From: Panagrolaimus kolymaensis
Lineage: Eukaryota; Nematoda; Chromadorea; Rhabditida; Panagrolaimidae
Reading direction: 5' to 3'
NCBI GenBank assembly: GCA_028622995.1
Contig: JAJQJQ010000022.1
Coordinates: 1,488,001-1,552,000 of the forward strand
DNA length: 64,000 nucleotides
Both the position numbers and the translations under genes were made by a program. Shown piece after piece: positions 49,207 to 62,170 of this stretch. Below the pieces are notes generated by a model that was not told the DNA's origin, made no database searches, and saw only the letters and a list, made by a program, of their open reading frames with translations. Within the stretch, counting starts at the first letter, position 1, and every line of letters starts with the position of its first letter.

Positions 49207-50934
49207 TCGCGGGTTTTACTAAGAAAGCTTTATTATGCCAAAAATAAGAAAAACTCGAGTTCAATATCCAAGCAGCATTTTATCAAGGCACTGAAGCCGA
49301 AGCCTTGAAGAGTAACTCCATCGCAGCAAATAAACCTGGAAGCCTTTTACCGTAAATTCCACACTTCTTTTCAATATCCAGTGGTATCCAAAATCCAAGT
49401 AAATCAATTTGATCCACCAAAAATTTTCACTCTTAAAAAATTATTAAATAAATAAAAACTCAATATTATAATTTATTTTTTTAATTTCCTGGGCGTGGCG
49501 CAGCAGCAAAAAAAATAAATCCAAGGTTATTCACCGTTTTTTTTTATTCTTCTTCAGAAATCGGAAAATCAAGAAAAGAAAAAAAGGAAAGAAAAAATGC
49601 CATAAAAATCTTATACATATTATTCGCAATGTTTGTTTGCCTCTTTTTTTCTCTCTCAATCGGTCAAACATTAAAGAGAGATGAATTGAACGACAACGAA
49701 AAAAAGGAAGGTGTTCTTCGTTCAGGTTTAATTTTATTTCTATTTTATTTATTTTTTTCGGCACTTTAGTGCTAATCGCTTTTCTCTTTCTTTCTTCTTG
49801 GACAATAAAACTTTGTTTTACTTTAATATTAATTTTTTTTACATCCGCAACAAAAAAATAATATGAATCACCGAAAAAAACCGAAAGAGATCGATGACAC
49901 TAAAGAAGCAAGCAAGAAGCAACCGACAAAAAAGTGCAATGTCCACCTTTATGTTTTACCTTCCTTATTTGGCGGCATTGAGCCTTCGTTTTTTTCACGC
50001 CTTAGAAAAAGGAAAAGATTATCCCATTTGATATTATAATAAAGATTTAATTAACGAAAAAAATATGTATATGCAACATTTATCCTTTGATTTTGTTGCA
50101 ACCTTTACTTCGCTTCTCTCTTTCTAAATCGGGTGCTACTATTAGCTATTTTGCTTTGGACAAATATGAAGTAGCAAACGATATTGTATCGTTATGTCAA
50201 TTGCATCCAATTGACATACCATCATCGTCTAATAATCTCATGCCGACACTCTTTTATGCTTTTTCTTGCTTGTTTTTTTAATGTTTCTTTTTTTGCTGAA
50301 ACATCGAGAATGAAAGCAACAACAAGAGAAAAAAACGGTGACAATCAAAAAATAAAATGCGCGGCTAAAAAACGGAACACAATCAAAAGGCTGGCTGACT
50401 GGCTTGATTGGTACTCGAGTGTCTGAGGATTTTCAGAAGAATAATAAGAAAAAAATCGGCAGAAGTAAAGAAGCAAAGAAAAATGGAGAATGAAAGAAAA
50501 AGCAACCTGTTAAAATTGAATGTTTTTAATTTTATTTTATTCGATCAAATGATTTTCTTTTTGACAAAAAGGGGCACAATAGAATGAATAAAAAAAGAAA
50601 TGGGATTGACACCTTTTTAAAAAATAGCGGAGCTTTTTGAACCATAAAAAAATCGAACGCAAAAGTATAAAACCGTTAAATGAAGAAGAAGAAAATGAAA
50701 ATTTGGAAAGCAAAAAACGAGTAAAATTAAAAAATTGTTGACAAATTTTAGGTAGCTAATAACCACTATACTGAAGCAAAAATACATAGCAGAAGTTACT
50801 CTTTTTTAACTTTTATTTTTTTTTCCAAAAATCCACTTTTTTCAAAAAAAAATAAAGAAATATTCCCCAACTTTAAGTTCAACTTTCAATATTTGATATA
50901 ATCATTTTAAACGCTGCCAAGCAAAAAGCTCCGA

Positions 50935-51065
50935 ACGACCGGAAAATCCAATAAATAGAAAATGTTCGGGTATTTTCTTTTCTTCTTCCGGAAATGGCAT
51001 TTATATAAATAGGGTCATCATCACCCAATTCGTTCAATGAGCTGCTTGCTTTTTTTTATCACATG
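50935..51065 (-). repeat. Inverted repeat, right arm (about 130 bp)
   Basis: Read on the minus strand from 51065 it starts CATGTGATAAAAAAAA and follows the left arm inward. The arms enclose 1.73 kb without a transposase-like ORF. No clear target-site duplication flanks the pair. Confidence 0.88.
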
Positions 51066-54000
51066 GCAAAACGAAAAAAACTAACTTGTTATTGTTTATT
51101 TTTTCAAAGATGTTAAACATCCGTTTTTAGCACATCCAAAAAAGCAGCCATTTTTGGGCCATGAATGAGCCAATAAAAAACTAAACAGATTTTTGATATG
51201 TTCACGAATCATGCCATATTTTTTTCATCTCTTTGTTGTGGCTTCATATTATTATTTGAAGATGCTAATGCCGGCAATGTTGGTGTTGGTTTTAGCTTAG
51301 CTTGAAGAAGAAGAAGACCCAATAATAAAAATATATATATTCCGTTTATTTTATACCCATTAAATTGTGAAGACAGACATTTTTATTAGACTTTCTTTAG
51401 AGGATTTTTTAGTTTTTTATTTTTTGAAGAAAAAGAATGGCGAAAATTTTATTTGAAGAATCCTTGGCTTCAAATTAGCTTTTTGATGGCGCGAACCCTT
51501 GCTTTGCCCTTTTTTGAACAATGAAAACAGAAAATGGGTAAAAAAAAATAAAATAGGATTTAAAACTAGCTTTCATATAATTCCCTTTTCCATAAAAAAA
51601 AATACTAAAAAAAGCATAAAATTATGGAAATAAGCCAATCACGAGGAAAACACAAGTTTATGGCTTTGTTGTTAATTGTGTTATGAAATATGAAGAGGAT
51701 GAGTCCCATAATTGAGAAAGAAGGGAGTTAATTGAGATTAAGTCAAACTAAAAAAATAAAGCTCGTTTAAGATTTTTTTACTAAAAAATGAAACTCAACA
51801 AGTTGGCGAGAAAAAATGCAAGCATTAAAAATAAGGAAATGTAACAATAAGACTTTAAAATTTTTGAAGCAAATTCAAGTGGCTGGATTCTTGTACTTGA
51901 TAGTTACAGTAAAATTCCAAGCGTATCAAGAATCAAGCATTCGAAACTTAAAAATCTAAACTACTCAAGCAATTTAACTTTTAGGAAAGACATATGTGTT
52001 AGCAGAGAAGAATACTGTAGAATCTGACTTGGCTATTTTTTACAAAAGAAAGGGAAAAAAAGTGAAACATAAAAGTTTGTCTACCAAAAAAAAGATTTTA
52101 TGAAAAGCATAATAAACAAAAAATGTGCTGATAACTTTCTTTTTTATTATTACATGGATATGAACAAAAATAACCACCACCATGCGTGTTAATTTAATTA
52201 TTTTTATGAACAAATAAAAATAAAAGTTAACCTAAATAAATTTTTTCTTCCAACATAGCAACGAAAAAATTAAGTTTAATTTCCCCGTTTATACTTTTTC
52301 TTCCGTATTTTAACTTTTTAATTTTTTTTATTACCAAATATAAAAAAATTAAATGTTATTGTCAGCAAAGCCCATCATACTCTACCGTATAATATGGTTT
52401 TCCTTGCTTGTGATCTCATCGAAGAGAGAAGAAGATTAAATTGGATTTGCTTCATTTAACCCATTCCCTCAGTCATCTCAGAAAAAAAAAATCATATTGA
52501 ATTTCATCGTTCGTTTAGTTTTTAGTTGTTTTTTTTTTTTGCGCGCGCACGCGTCTCTCTTCTCCGCAGTCATTTTTTTTCTTTCTTCCTACAAGTATTT
52601 TTTTTCTGGAACTTGAAAAAAATGCAATCAAAAAATTAAATTTTCTTCCTCTTCGATCGATGACCGTGACCGTTTTTTTAATATCCTGTTTTTTTTTGTT
52701 GGAAGAAAGTAAAAAAACTGAATCGGAAGTTTGTAGAAAAAAATATTTTCCGGGAAGACAAAGAAGGAAAAAATTAATGATAAATGAATGAGAGATGGAA
52801 GCAGCCCATTACACAACCCATTTAATCATGGAAATGTGTTAGCAAACGCACAAACATACACGCGCCAAAAAATTTATTGTAATAATATTTTTTATGATTG
52901 AAAAAAATAGCTATGAGCATTTTTTTGTTCCGGTGCGTTAAAGAAAAAGGTGACGGATGATAGGAAAGAAGCAAAGAAACAAACGATTTAAAAATACGGT
53001 AGAAAAATGAAAATTTCTATGAAAAATGAAGAAAGTTGTTTTAAGTAAAAATCAAAATTAATATGAAAAGTTTCAAAGTCAGATCCTTAACTTGCATCGT
53101 TTCAAGGTTTACTTATAAGGGTTTGCATTAAGCAGATTAGCTCAAAAATTTTACACAAAACAAAAAGAAGTAATTTACCGTATTCACATTTTTCTTGTTA
53201 ACATTATACAAATGCCTAATTTTTACTAATCCAATCCAATTTAGAAAAAACCATTACAGAAAGAAATCATAACAATAAATAAAAGCTAACAATGAAACTA
53301 AAGCATTTTGAAGAAGCTTTTTATTGAATAAAGCAATCGCATTAAAAAAATTTCTTTTTTTGAAATTTGGTTTTTTTTCGGCTTTTAAATTTAAAAATTT
53401 TTTTACGAGCGTTATTTGGCGATTAGAGGGGAAAAAGTGTTGAATGGTTTCTTTAAAAATTACCCTGGAAACAATCCAAACGCACTCCTGCCTTTTTTAA
53501 ATTTGCATCCTTCGAAGCCATAATTAAATTTAAAATGGAATTGATATTATTGTTAAAAGCTTTAAGAAATAAAAAAACAAAACACTTTTTTGTTGTTGGC
53601 TTCTCCTCTAATAACTACAGACAACCAAAAAACAAAAAGTCTGCACTCTTTTTTTATTATTAAAAGCACACGAACAATGATTTTATACAATTTCTTTTAG
53701 GCTGTCGTCTACCGTATCAGCTTCTCTCTATCTCTGTTCTTCCTTTTTTTCACAAGATTAAAAAACTAATGAGGCCTATTTTTAGTTGATCGTCAAAAAA
53801 TATAAAACAAAGTTTAATTCAATTGCGCTAAAAAAACTTTAAAAACCAATCAAGAAAAAATATGAAGAAATTTTTTATTATTTTCAGAAAAATATATACT
53901 ATTTTCATTTATATTTTTGAAAAATTCTCTCTCTCTCTAATTTTCAATTAACGACCTCCGCCTACTATCCCCTTCTTCATCAGTTAAGTTAGTTAGTTAC

Positions 54001-57000
54001 ATGTGGAGAAAAAAAGATGCGAGTTCGTAAACGATTACGACATTTTTATCTTCCTTCTTTCGCCTGCATTTTATTTTAAACAATCATCTTCTTCCTTTTT
54101 CAATGTAAAAAAATAGCAAAAAGTTTTTGACCAATTTTAATTGGCTCAACAACAACACAAAAAAAAAAGGATACATCAGCCATGAGATTACGGTAGTTAA
54201 TGAAGAAGAAGGAAAAAAACAAGATTGCGAAAGATTCCAAATTAATAAAAAAATCTTTCTTCTTTTTTTTCATCTTCGGCTGCTACATACTTGTTGATTG
54301 AATCCACTTATAAAAAAGTCAAACCGTAAAAATAAAGCTTGATTGTATGTAGCTCCTCAAAAAAGCTAAAAACAACAAAATTAATTATCAACAAAAAATT
54401 CGTAACAAAAAAAGCAGTTTTTTGACTTTTTTTATTATTAATTTAATTTTTTTTTTGAGAGAGCAGCAAAAAAAAATTAGGAAGATTATAAAAAAAATAA
54501 GAAGAACATGGATGGAACGAATGAGTCTCTGAGTTTTTTAAGAATTGAATAAATGAAGTTTCACTGCAGGAGGTAGATAAATAATTTGAAGGTAGATGGA
54601 TGAAGAAAAAAACTTGAAGTTGTCACGAAGAAGAAAAAATGAATGAACAAAAAGGTGAGCATAACAAAAAAAGACTGCCCAAAATGGAATTCTATAGGGA
54701 TGGATGTAAATCATAAACTTTTAGCAAAGTTGAAAAGTGCCATTTAGCTTTGGTAAAACGAAAATGGTTGGTAACTGATTGGAGTAAATCAAGTTTAATA
54801 CAATTAATTAAAGAATTTGAATCTAATTCTAGAGTAAAACATTTTTATGCTGCGCTGGCAATCGAAAAAAAGTAAAAGAAATCGAGCACAAAGTATTGTG
54901 GCATGGGCATTTGTTAAATTGCACCTACTAATATTAAGTAGTTCATATTTCAAGTTCCATTATAAGCTTGATTAAATTAAATATGAAGAAAAAATTGCAG
55001 CTTCCAAAAAAACGAAACTGAATCCAATGTGAAATAGCGATCGTCGTGACTATGGTAATCAGAGTTGAGAGAAAGTGAAATATAATTATTTACTCTGCTT
55101 GAAAAAAATGGGTTCAAGCCGACGATGTCAGAAATTAATATGTGCCTCTATTTAAAAGAAACCGATTGCGTGCCATAGCTTTCAATAATTTAAAATTTAA
55201 TTCATATGGTACTTATTCGTAGAAGGAAAAACACAAAAGTACGTCAAGTGATAAAAGTAAAAATGGAAAAAACCGATGATATAATCATCACCACAATCAC
55301 CACCGTTCTGGATTACGGTATTTCTCTTCAATCAAAAGAAATCAAAAAAGAAGGTTTATTTAAAACTCGTGTTTTTATTATTTTTATACTACTTTTTTTT
55401 ACAAAAAAGCCCAACGACCTTCTGTTTGTTCTTTTCTTCTTCGTCTTTATTAATTTTCTTTTAGTCTTCTTCCTCCTCGAATCATTTTTTTCTTGTTGTT
55501 CGTTCGTTGCCTTTCATTTATATTTTCTTCATTAAAAACTTCTGATTCGATTTGATTTAGTTTTAGTTTTATTTTGTTACGACCTCCTCCTCGCCAGTTT
55601 ACGATTTAGTTGGTTGTCTGTCATCTCTTCCAAGAGAACGAAGGCAATCCTTTAGTTTCTATTTCTTGTGTTTTTAATGAAAAAAATATAACCGAACACT
55701 TTTTCTTTTTTCATTTGCCGAAAAACATCGGCAGCAATGATTTTCTTTGAAAAAAGTTTGATAGTTAATTGTCAAAAATAAAAGAAAAAAACTTTTTTTT
55801 AATTCTTGTAAATTTTTTTAATTCACAACAATAAAATTTAAAATTGAGAAGAGTTTCTAAAATTAAAAATCTCCTGCTGATGACAAAATTTAATACAATG
55901 ACATTGAGAAATCGTGAACATCTTTTTTTTCTTCATCTCAATGTTCTTCGAAATTAATGAATGTTTAACAGAAGAAAGAAGAAGAAAAAACTTGGAATTG
56001 AAGTTTTTTGAAAACAAAAGAGATTAAGAAAATGAAAAACAGGGATTGGATCGTGTTCGTTAGTGATGGATCATCGTAAACGATCTGGCGCGAACAAAAT
56101 AAGTTGTTTCAATGGAATAAAGCTTCAATAAAAAAATAATGAAAACTTTAAATTGAAAAGAGGAATGAAGAAGGAAAGGAACAATACCAAACATTATCAA
56201 AAACTTAAATTAAAGAAGTTGTGAAAAATCTGAGGTTCGGAAAACTTCGATGATAGACTTTTGGTATAATTATGAGCATCGACAGAGGTAATGTACTGTA
56301 GTTGTTATAGAAGTAAAATTTGTGATCAAAAACTTTTTTCTCTCTTCGAGATTCAGTGAAATAACAAAGCAATATTTCTCAATTAATGATCGAAACTAAT
56401 ATAACTATATTCAAATCAACCTCAAAAAAACTGCCCCTTTGATCAAAAAGTTGAACGGAATCAAAAGCGACAATAAAACAAAGATGGTTATCATTCAATC
56501 ACCGAGAAAAAAAAACATTTCAGCCAGCCCATTCTTGGTCATTAAAAAAATAGGCAAAGCAAAGGCGCGACATTTTGATCACTTTTTTTTGCTTTTGTTT
56601 TTTTCCGCGCTTCCGACTATAATATTATAACGACCTTCTGTACTTTTTTTCCCTTTCATTTCCTATTCTCATTCGTCGTTTATAGCAATTACCAGCTTCC
56701 TTGATTGAGGGTAGTATTATTCAAAGAAGAAGAAGAAAAAGTAGAAAAATGCATATATTTCTAAAAACACCTTTTATTTTTTTTAGACCTAACAAAAAAA
56801 AACTACTGTGATTCACATTTTTTTCTTTCATTTCCGATTGTTTTTTGCCTCCTTTTTTATTTCATTTGATTGACGATGATCGCCTGCTTGCTTGTTTGTT
56901 GGTGGTTGTTGTTGCTCGTCATCGCGTCATTAAGTTTTATTTTTATTAGGGGACGGGGATAACGCAGCCAATAATAATTTTGTACATACATACAAACACT

Positions 57001-57733
57001 TTTTTTATTGGCGAATATAACGGATGGTTTTCATTAAAAACTAAAAAGTAAACGCGATATCCTATTTCAACGATAATAACAAAGCAGAAAAACATCTGGT
57101 ATAGCAACAATGGGAATGGAGAAAGATAGTAAAAAGCGTGGTTAATGACAATGAATTAGGAGAAATAAAATGAAGCGTTTATGATGATGAGGTAATAAGA
57201 AAAAATAAAAATTTCTCGAAAAATCATAAATTATGTCTTGAGTAAAAATAAATATAAAATCATCACATGTTGGTTGCACTGTCACAAAAACGAAGATGAA
57301 ATTGTGACATAAAAATTTATACGCCGGGAAAACATTTCGATATAATTAAACTAAAGCATTTGCTAACAAATCTGAGGATACTTTGGAGAATATAAAAAAA
57401 AGCATTAATGCACCTAATTCCACGCAAAATTTGACTTCCTTTAATCGTTGAATATTTCATCCTGTTACATGGTTCGATTCAAGTGGTAGCAAGGTTCTAA
57501 CATAACTCTTTCTCTTCATTCGAAGCTTAATTTTATAAACATCAAACCTTAATTGCATATATTGAGGAGTTTTTCTTTTTTTTCTAAGATTGGAGAATAA
57601 AAAAATCGATATGTGGCAAGACTTTGGGAATCAAGACAAATATCATCCCTTTGCATTTTCCTCTCCATTCACTTGATTAACACCTTTTGTATTTAACTTT
57701 TGAGAGTCAACTAACTTTTTGTTTTTGCAAAAA

Positions 57734-58530
57734 ATGATCCATCCACAATCGCTACATGTTCCAGCAGCACCCATGCCTAATAAAATGGTAGAACCATCAC
57801 TTTTTAATCTTCCATTTTGTTACAAAAAGTATTTAACTAAAAAGTGTTCACTTCGAATTAAAATTAAACTTTCATTATGTTCAAAAGAATTTGGAAAGCT
57901 TTCAACTTGGAATCGAGAATTATCTTTACTTATTTTAAATCGATTTAAAAGAGAAATATTTATGGAGTCAGATAATGACATTGGCGTGGTTTTGGATTTA
58001 GAACACACATTTTTAAACCAACATTTTCCAGTTAAAATTAAAAATGAATTAGAATTTTATATTTTACAAAATTTTCAAATTAACGAGTTAATTCCAAAAC
58101 TGAATATTTCTTCATTATTGAGTTTAAAACTTTTATATTGTGAAATAAATATTCAAGAGCTTAAAAAACTTTTGGTTTCAAGTTTAAAGAAAATTCGTAT
58201 TTTTCGCTCCACTCCTGTTAACTTTGATTTAGCTTTGTTCGTTATGGAAAGGCTACCAGCAGTTGAAGAAATTGAGTAAGCTTTGAGACGCATTCTATCA
58301 ATGTTTGATCTTATTAATTTTAAACTTTTCACAGTCTTACTTGGCAACCAGGAATTTCGTCTTTTGTTTCTCTTATGGCAATTGAGAGGGTGCAAAAATT
58401 AAAGAAATTTGCCTTTGAAAATTTAACAGAAATTATCCCTTTAAATATTATTAAACAATTTCAAAGCCAACACATGGAATCCCGATGTTATGTTTCTCTA
58501 ACATATCCCAGAACAGTGATTCAACCATGA
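57734..58530 (+). CDS. F-box-like protein, short
   Basis: Two exons (57734-58275, 58335-58530), 245 aa, in phase. LFNLPFCYKKYLTKKC and IKIKLSLCSKEF resemble the start of a diverged F-box (Leu-Pro, then hydrophobic helices ending in CSKxF). Leu-rich strands follow (LISSLLSLKLLYCEINI-type, then RLPAVEEI), which are like the recognition region of nematode F-box families. The likely role is substrate binding in an SCF ubiquitin ligase; this is a family-level inference. The nearest relative in the window is the two-module gene at 9.1 kb, which shares the LP-A-x-x-I motif before an intron. A Cys/Ile/Leu-rich, Lys-rich composition is typical of these fast-evolving genes. Confidence 0.68.
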
Positions 58531-59206
58531 ACAAAAGCTATCTATGAATATCCAAGAATGAACCATACCGAAAATTTTCTTTAAATTTCATTAACCTTTA
58601 ATTACTCCTATTAAAAATCCTTTTCATTTTGTTGCTTCATTTTCCATCAATTCTCATCACAGTATGAAATCCCATTGCATTATTTTTTACAAAAGAAAAA
58701 AAATTAAACGATTGCATCGGCAAAGATCAAAAACAAAATTCTTTGAAGTTTTTTTTCTCACCAAATCGATTCAATTCAATTGATTCAATTCTCAAATGCG
58801 AAATTTTAATTTGAACAACACGCATTCATTATTTTTCATTCACTTTCTTTCGTTCATGACTCAAGAGAAAAAAAATAAGAGAGAAGCAAAAAATGACTTT
58901 GCTGTTTTCATGGGATTGTGAAAGCGTGTTGTTCCACGTTTTCCTCTCTCTCCTTTTTTTATTAAATTTTTATTTTCTCATAACCTTTTTATTATAGTCT
59001 TTAAATGGGAAAACTGTAATTACACGCACATTGAAAAACATTTTTTAAAAAAATGGAAGGGGAATTAATGATGAAAACTTTTTTTCCAGTTTTTCATTTA
59101 TTTTTACTAACCAATAAAGTTAAATAATATATAGAAATGCTTACAAATTTAGTTAAAAGAAGTGTATTAAAAATTACAAAATTAATGAAAGCCTTTTTAA
59201 AATATA
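58531..59206. other. Intergenic between convergent genes, no gene seen
   Basis: 0.68 kb, AT-rich, holding the 3' flanks of the F-box-like and lectin genes. No further structure recognised. Confidence 0.4.
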
Positions 59207-61571
59207 TTAAAAGATATCTTTAACAAGAAACCGTTGAGAATCTTGTCCTGTTAAATCACAATAATTATCCGCATCACAAGCTTTCGATTCGCAAACATAT
59301 GGCCTTGGAATATCACCACCAGCAAAAAGTTGCCATGAGGATTCGTTTACTCTTTGAATGTAAGTATATAAATTATTTGCATTGGGGGTTGAATAAAATT
59401 GGGGAAAGCCTTGATAATCAAAGGTTCCATTATATCCATACCATTTCCATGGATCCTTATTGGAATATTTATGAAGGCCAACAGTAATTGTTGTGGCATT
59501 GATGAAATCATGTGGAACAACTTTTGAAGTGATAAAATCAAATTTACTTTGGTCTGGAATTGAAGCGAGAGCACCTTTGTAGCAAAGATCTTTACCCATT
59601 GAAGGAGGAGTTTCACCCGAAAATCCCCATAAGCAATTTGCATAAATGGTGTTAGTATTGGATACGGCATCATAAACTCTATGTTGAGCTTTTCCATAGG
59701 GACATACACAATTCACTAAAAAAATGATGTTTATAGAATAGCAAATCCTTGATGAGGCTTACTTTGGGTTAGTGCAAATCGAAGTTTTTTCCCCAAATAT
59801 AATGTGTTGCTAAAATAGTCATAACCAGGTGAAGATAAATTTTTAAGACGATCTGCGGTTGATCCACTAGAATAATCCATGTTTATGGTGATAATTGAAA
59901 TTCCGCTTTCTTTTAAAATTTCTGCAGCTTTTATAGCTCCTTCAAAGCCCCATTTGTTGTAGGGAGATGCAGCAATAACCAAAACTTGGGCACGGTTAGT
60001 TTCATCTTCATCAAATTTATCGCCAGCCAATTTTACTGCTCTAAAAAAATATCATCAAATTTTTGAAAGAAAAATAAGCTTGGAAAGTACTATAGAAGAT
60101 TTTTATATCAAACTATGATGATTCGGTCATCTTTTTTTCACATATGAAAGGAGTTATGATCCAAAAATTTTATTATCTTGAAACTTTAAAAAAATTTTGA
60201 AACATACTTTTGCAAATTAACTTCAGTATTATGAGTACCGAAAGAACCCAAGCTATGAAAAATATTTGAGACATTTTCTTTTGTCGATTTGGACATTTCC
60301 AATTGTGTGACTGTATCATCTGAATATGTAATAATTCCAATTCGTGACGCTTTTGTGTTGTTCCAATTTATCTTGGATCCTTCAATTGCTGCAAACAACT
60401 CTAGTCCTAATGCTTGCAAATCTGATGTATATGTTGAATCCGTGGTTTCAATGAGAAATTGAATATCTAACCAAATATTTGTGTAATTACTTGAACATTT
60501 ATTAATTCCAGCTGGAGGAGATAGCGGTGGAGCTGCTGTTGAAACTGGAGATTGATGGTTAGCTGTTGATTGTGGAGAAGGAGCAGCGGATGAAGATGAA
60601 TGATTTGGAGCAGCAGTAGTTAAAATTGATGGTTGTGGTGGATTAGCTGTTGATTGTTGATGTGGAGGAGCTGATGGACTTGAATGAACTGGAACAGCAG
60701 CTGTAGTGGATTTAGATGGAAGAGTTGTGGTTGATATAGCTGGAGGTGATGACGCTGCAGGTCTTGTTGTGGTACTAAGTGGAGGTGCTTTTGGAGTTGT
60801 TTGAATATTCGCAAAGGGAGTTGTTGTATTTGGTGTAGCATGCACAGTAACATGTCCAGGTACACAAACATCACCAATAATTGAAGAAATTTGCGGTACT
60901 GTATAACCAGCAGAAGAATAAAAAGTTCCAAATTGTTGATATTCCACAGCATGATTACCTCCTATTCCAACAACAATAATTTTTCCTCCATGTGCAATAA
61001 TGCTATCAGCCAATGGTTTAGCCTTGAGAATATTTTTTGGATCAGAAATAGCAGTGAGAAGTAACAAAACTTTTTGGGAAGTTGTGCTTGAGTTAAACAT
61101 TAAATCATTATAAGAAAGAAAAACCCTGAAACAAGTTTATTGTACAATTAAGTTTATGATAGCTAAAAAATATTCTTACTTTTCAAGTTCATAATTATCA
61201 AGTCCCGACTGAATTGATTGTTGTTGAGCAGCAGAAATATATTCGCAAACGGAAGCATAATTATCAAAGTAAAGTGAAGCATCAACTCCCGAAGCTCCAA
61301 AAGGTAGTGTTGCAACAAGAGAATCATTGAAATCAAATTTCATAAGCAAATCGTTAAGAACACTGTTAGTAAGTAATGCAACATTGGGAGCAGTTTTCAT
61401 AGCAGAACTCATATCAATGGCTATTGTTAAATCCGCTGAACATGGAGAAATTAATGGAATAGGTGTTTGACGGCATGTTGGTAACTTTGCTGCAGGTACA
61501 ATATCAATACTTTTGGCTTGAGAAATTTGAGGTGAAAAAAGGAATAAAAGTAAAAGAAAAAATGTTTTCAT
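59207..61571 (-). CDS. Secreted vWA-mucin-vWA-C-type-lectin protein (nematode clec class)
   Basis: Four exons (61571-61180, 61125-60208, 60040-59763, 59715-59207), 698 aa, in phase. A signal peptide (FFLLLLFLFSPQISQA) precedes a first von Willebrand A domain with ADLTIAIDMSSAM (metal site DxSxS reduced to DMSSA). A Thr/Ser/Pro mucin-like linker encoded at about 60850-60510 follows, then a second vWA domain starting LDIQFLIETTDST with no intact metal site. The C-terminal C-type lectin-like domain has YDAVSN, CYKGALASIP, a WxWYGYNGT core and CVCPYG/CDLTG cysteines; no EPN or WND sugar motif is visible. C. elegans has many CTLD-vWA proteins, several pathogen-induced in the gut. The ATG at 61571 is chosen because it puts the signal peptide first. 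Confidence 0.87.
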
Positions 61572-62170
61572 TTCGTCCAATGATAATTTGAATTTCAAGA
61601 AAAAATGGCATAATTTGAGTTTGAGCAATGGCTGCTTTTATAGGAATCCAAGATGTTCACCTTAGAGAGCCCTCCCTTTTTTGTGGTTGCCAAAAATAGT
61701 AAAAAAAATCTTTCAAAAAAAAAATAATGTCATATTATTAGTCTGGGAAATGAAGCTTATTTTTTATGTGTGTAAAAATAGCAACAACAATAAGATAGTA
61801 TTTCAAAATTAGAACCGTAATCATTATTACTAGGATGTGAAAAAGTATTCCTGTACTCAAAATTAGAAATGTAAACATCCTTTTAAAAAAATTTCCTTGT
61901 GTTCTGTTTTGAGGACTAATGACGTGAGTAAAACACGACTCAAAAAAAGCACTGATAACAATTATTTTTAAAAGAAAAGAAAATTTACCAAAAAAAGAAT
62001 GGTTATACTCGATCGAAGCTTTTTTGATAATAAAAAAAATAAGGCTATGGAAAACAAACTAATTTTAGAATAAAAAAGCGGAACCGGAAAAATTGTAAAC
62101 AAAGAAAATAATCATTTTTTAAATTTTCGTAATAATAAGCTTGTTGAGTTTTTATTTTGAAACTTAAATT
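61572..62170. other. Intergenic upstream of the lectin gene
   Basis: 0.6 kb, AT-rich. The 19-codon extension to an upstream ATG (61628) would bury the signal peptide and is not used. No other element recognised. Confidence 0.35.

Larger units (their letters stand above)
40895..57733. other. 16.8-kb gene desert upstream of cog-1
   Basis: No ORF here has a recognisable domain or a plausible exon chain; those present are basic or low-complexity by-products of poly-A/T and GAAGAA-type tracts. Structures seen are an inverted repeat pair (49077-49206 and 50935-51065), a GC-richer patch at about 46810-47060, a GCGCGC-rich spot at about 52540-52570, and eleven TACCGTA/TACGGTA sites from 42286 to 55320 (twelve counting one in the cog-1 gene's 5' introns plus that intron's neighbours are listed in the findings). 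Most likely a long-range regulatory domain, by analogy with other developmental homeobox loci. Confidence 0.55.

Noticed and set aside
41223..57000. Many 60-110 codon ORFs in the cog-1 desert, for example 44250-44468, 47133-47384 and 55206-55535
   Set aside because: Composition follows poly-A/T and GAA tracts, no domains, no plausible splice partners.
57465..57500. GGTTCGATTC, like a tRNA T-arm box
   Set aside because: No matching A box or cloverleaf stems around it.
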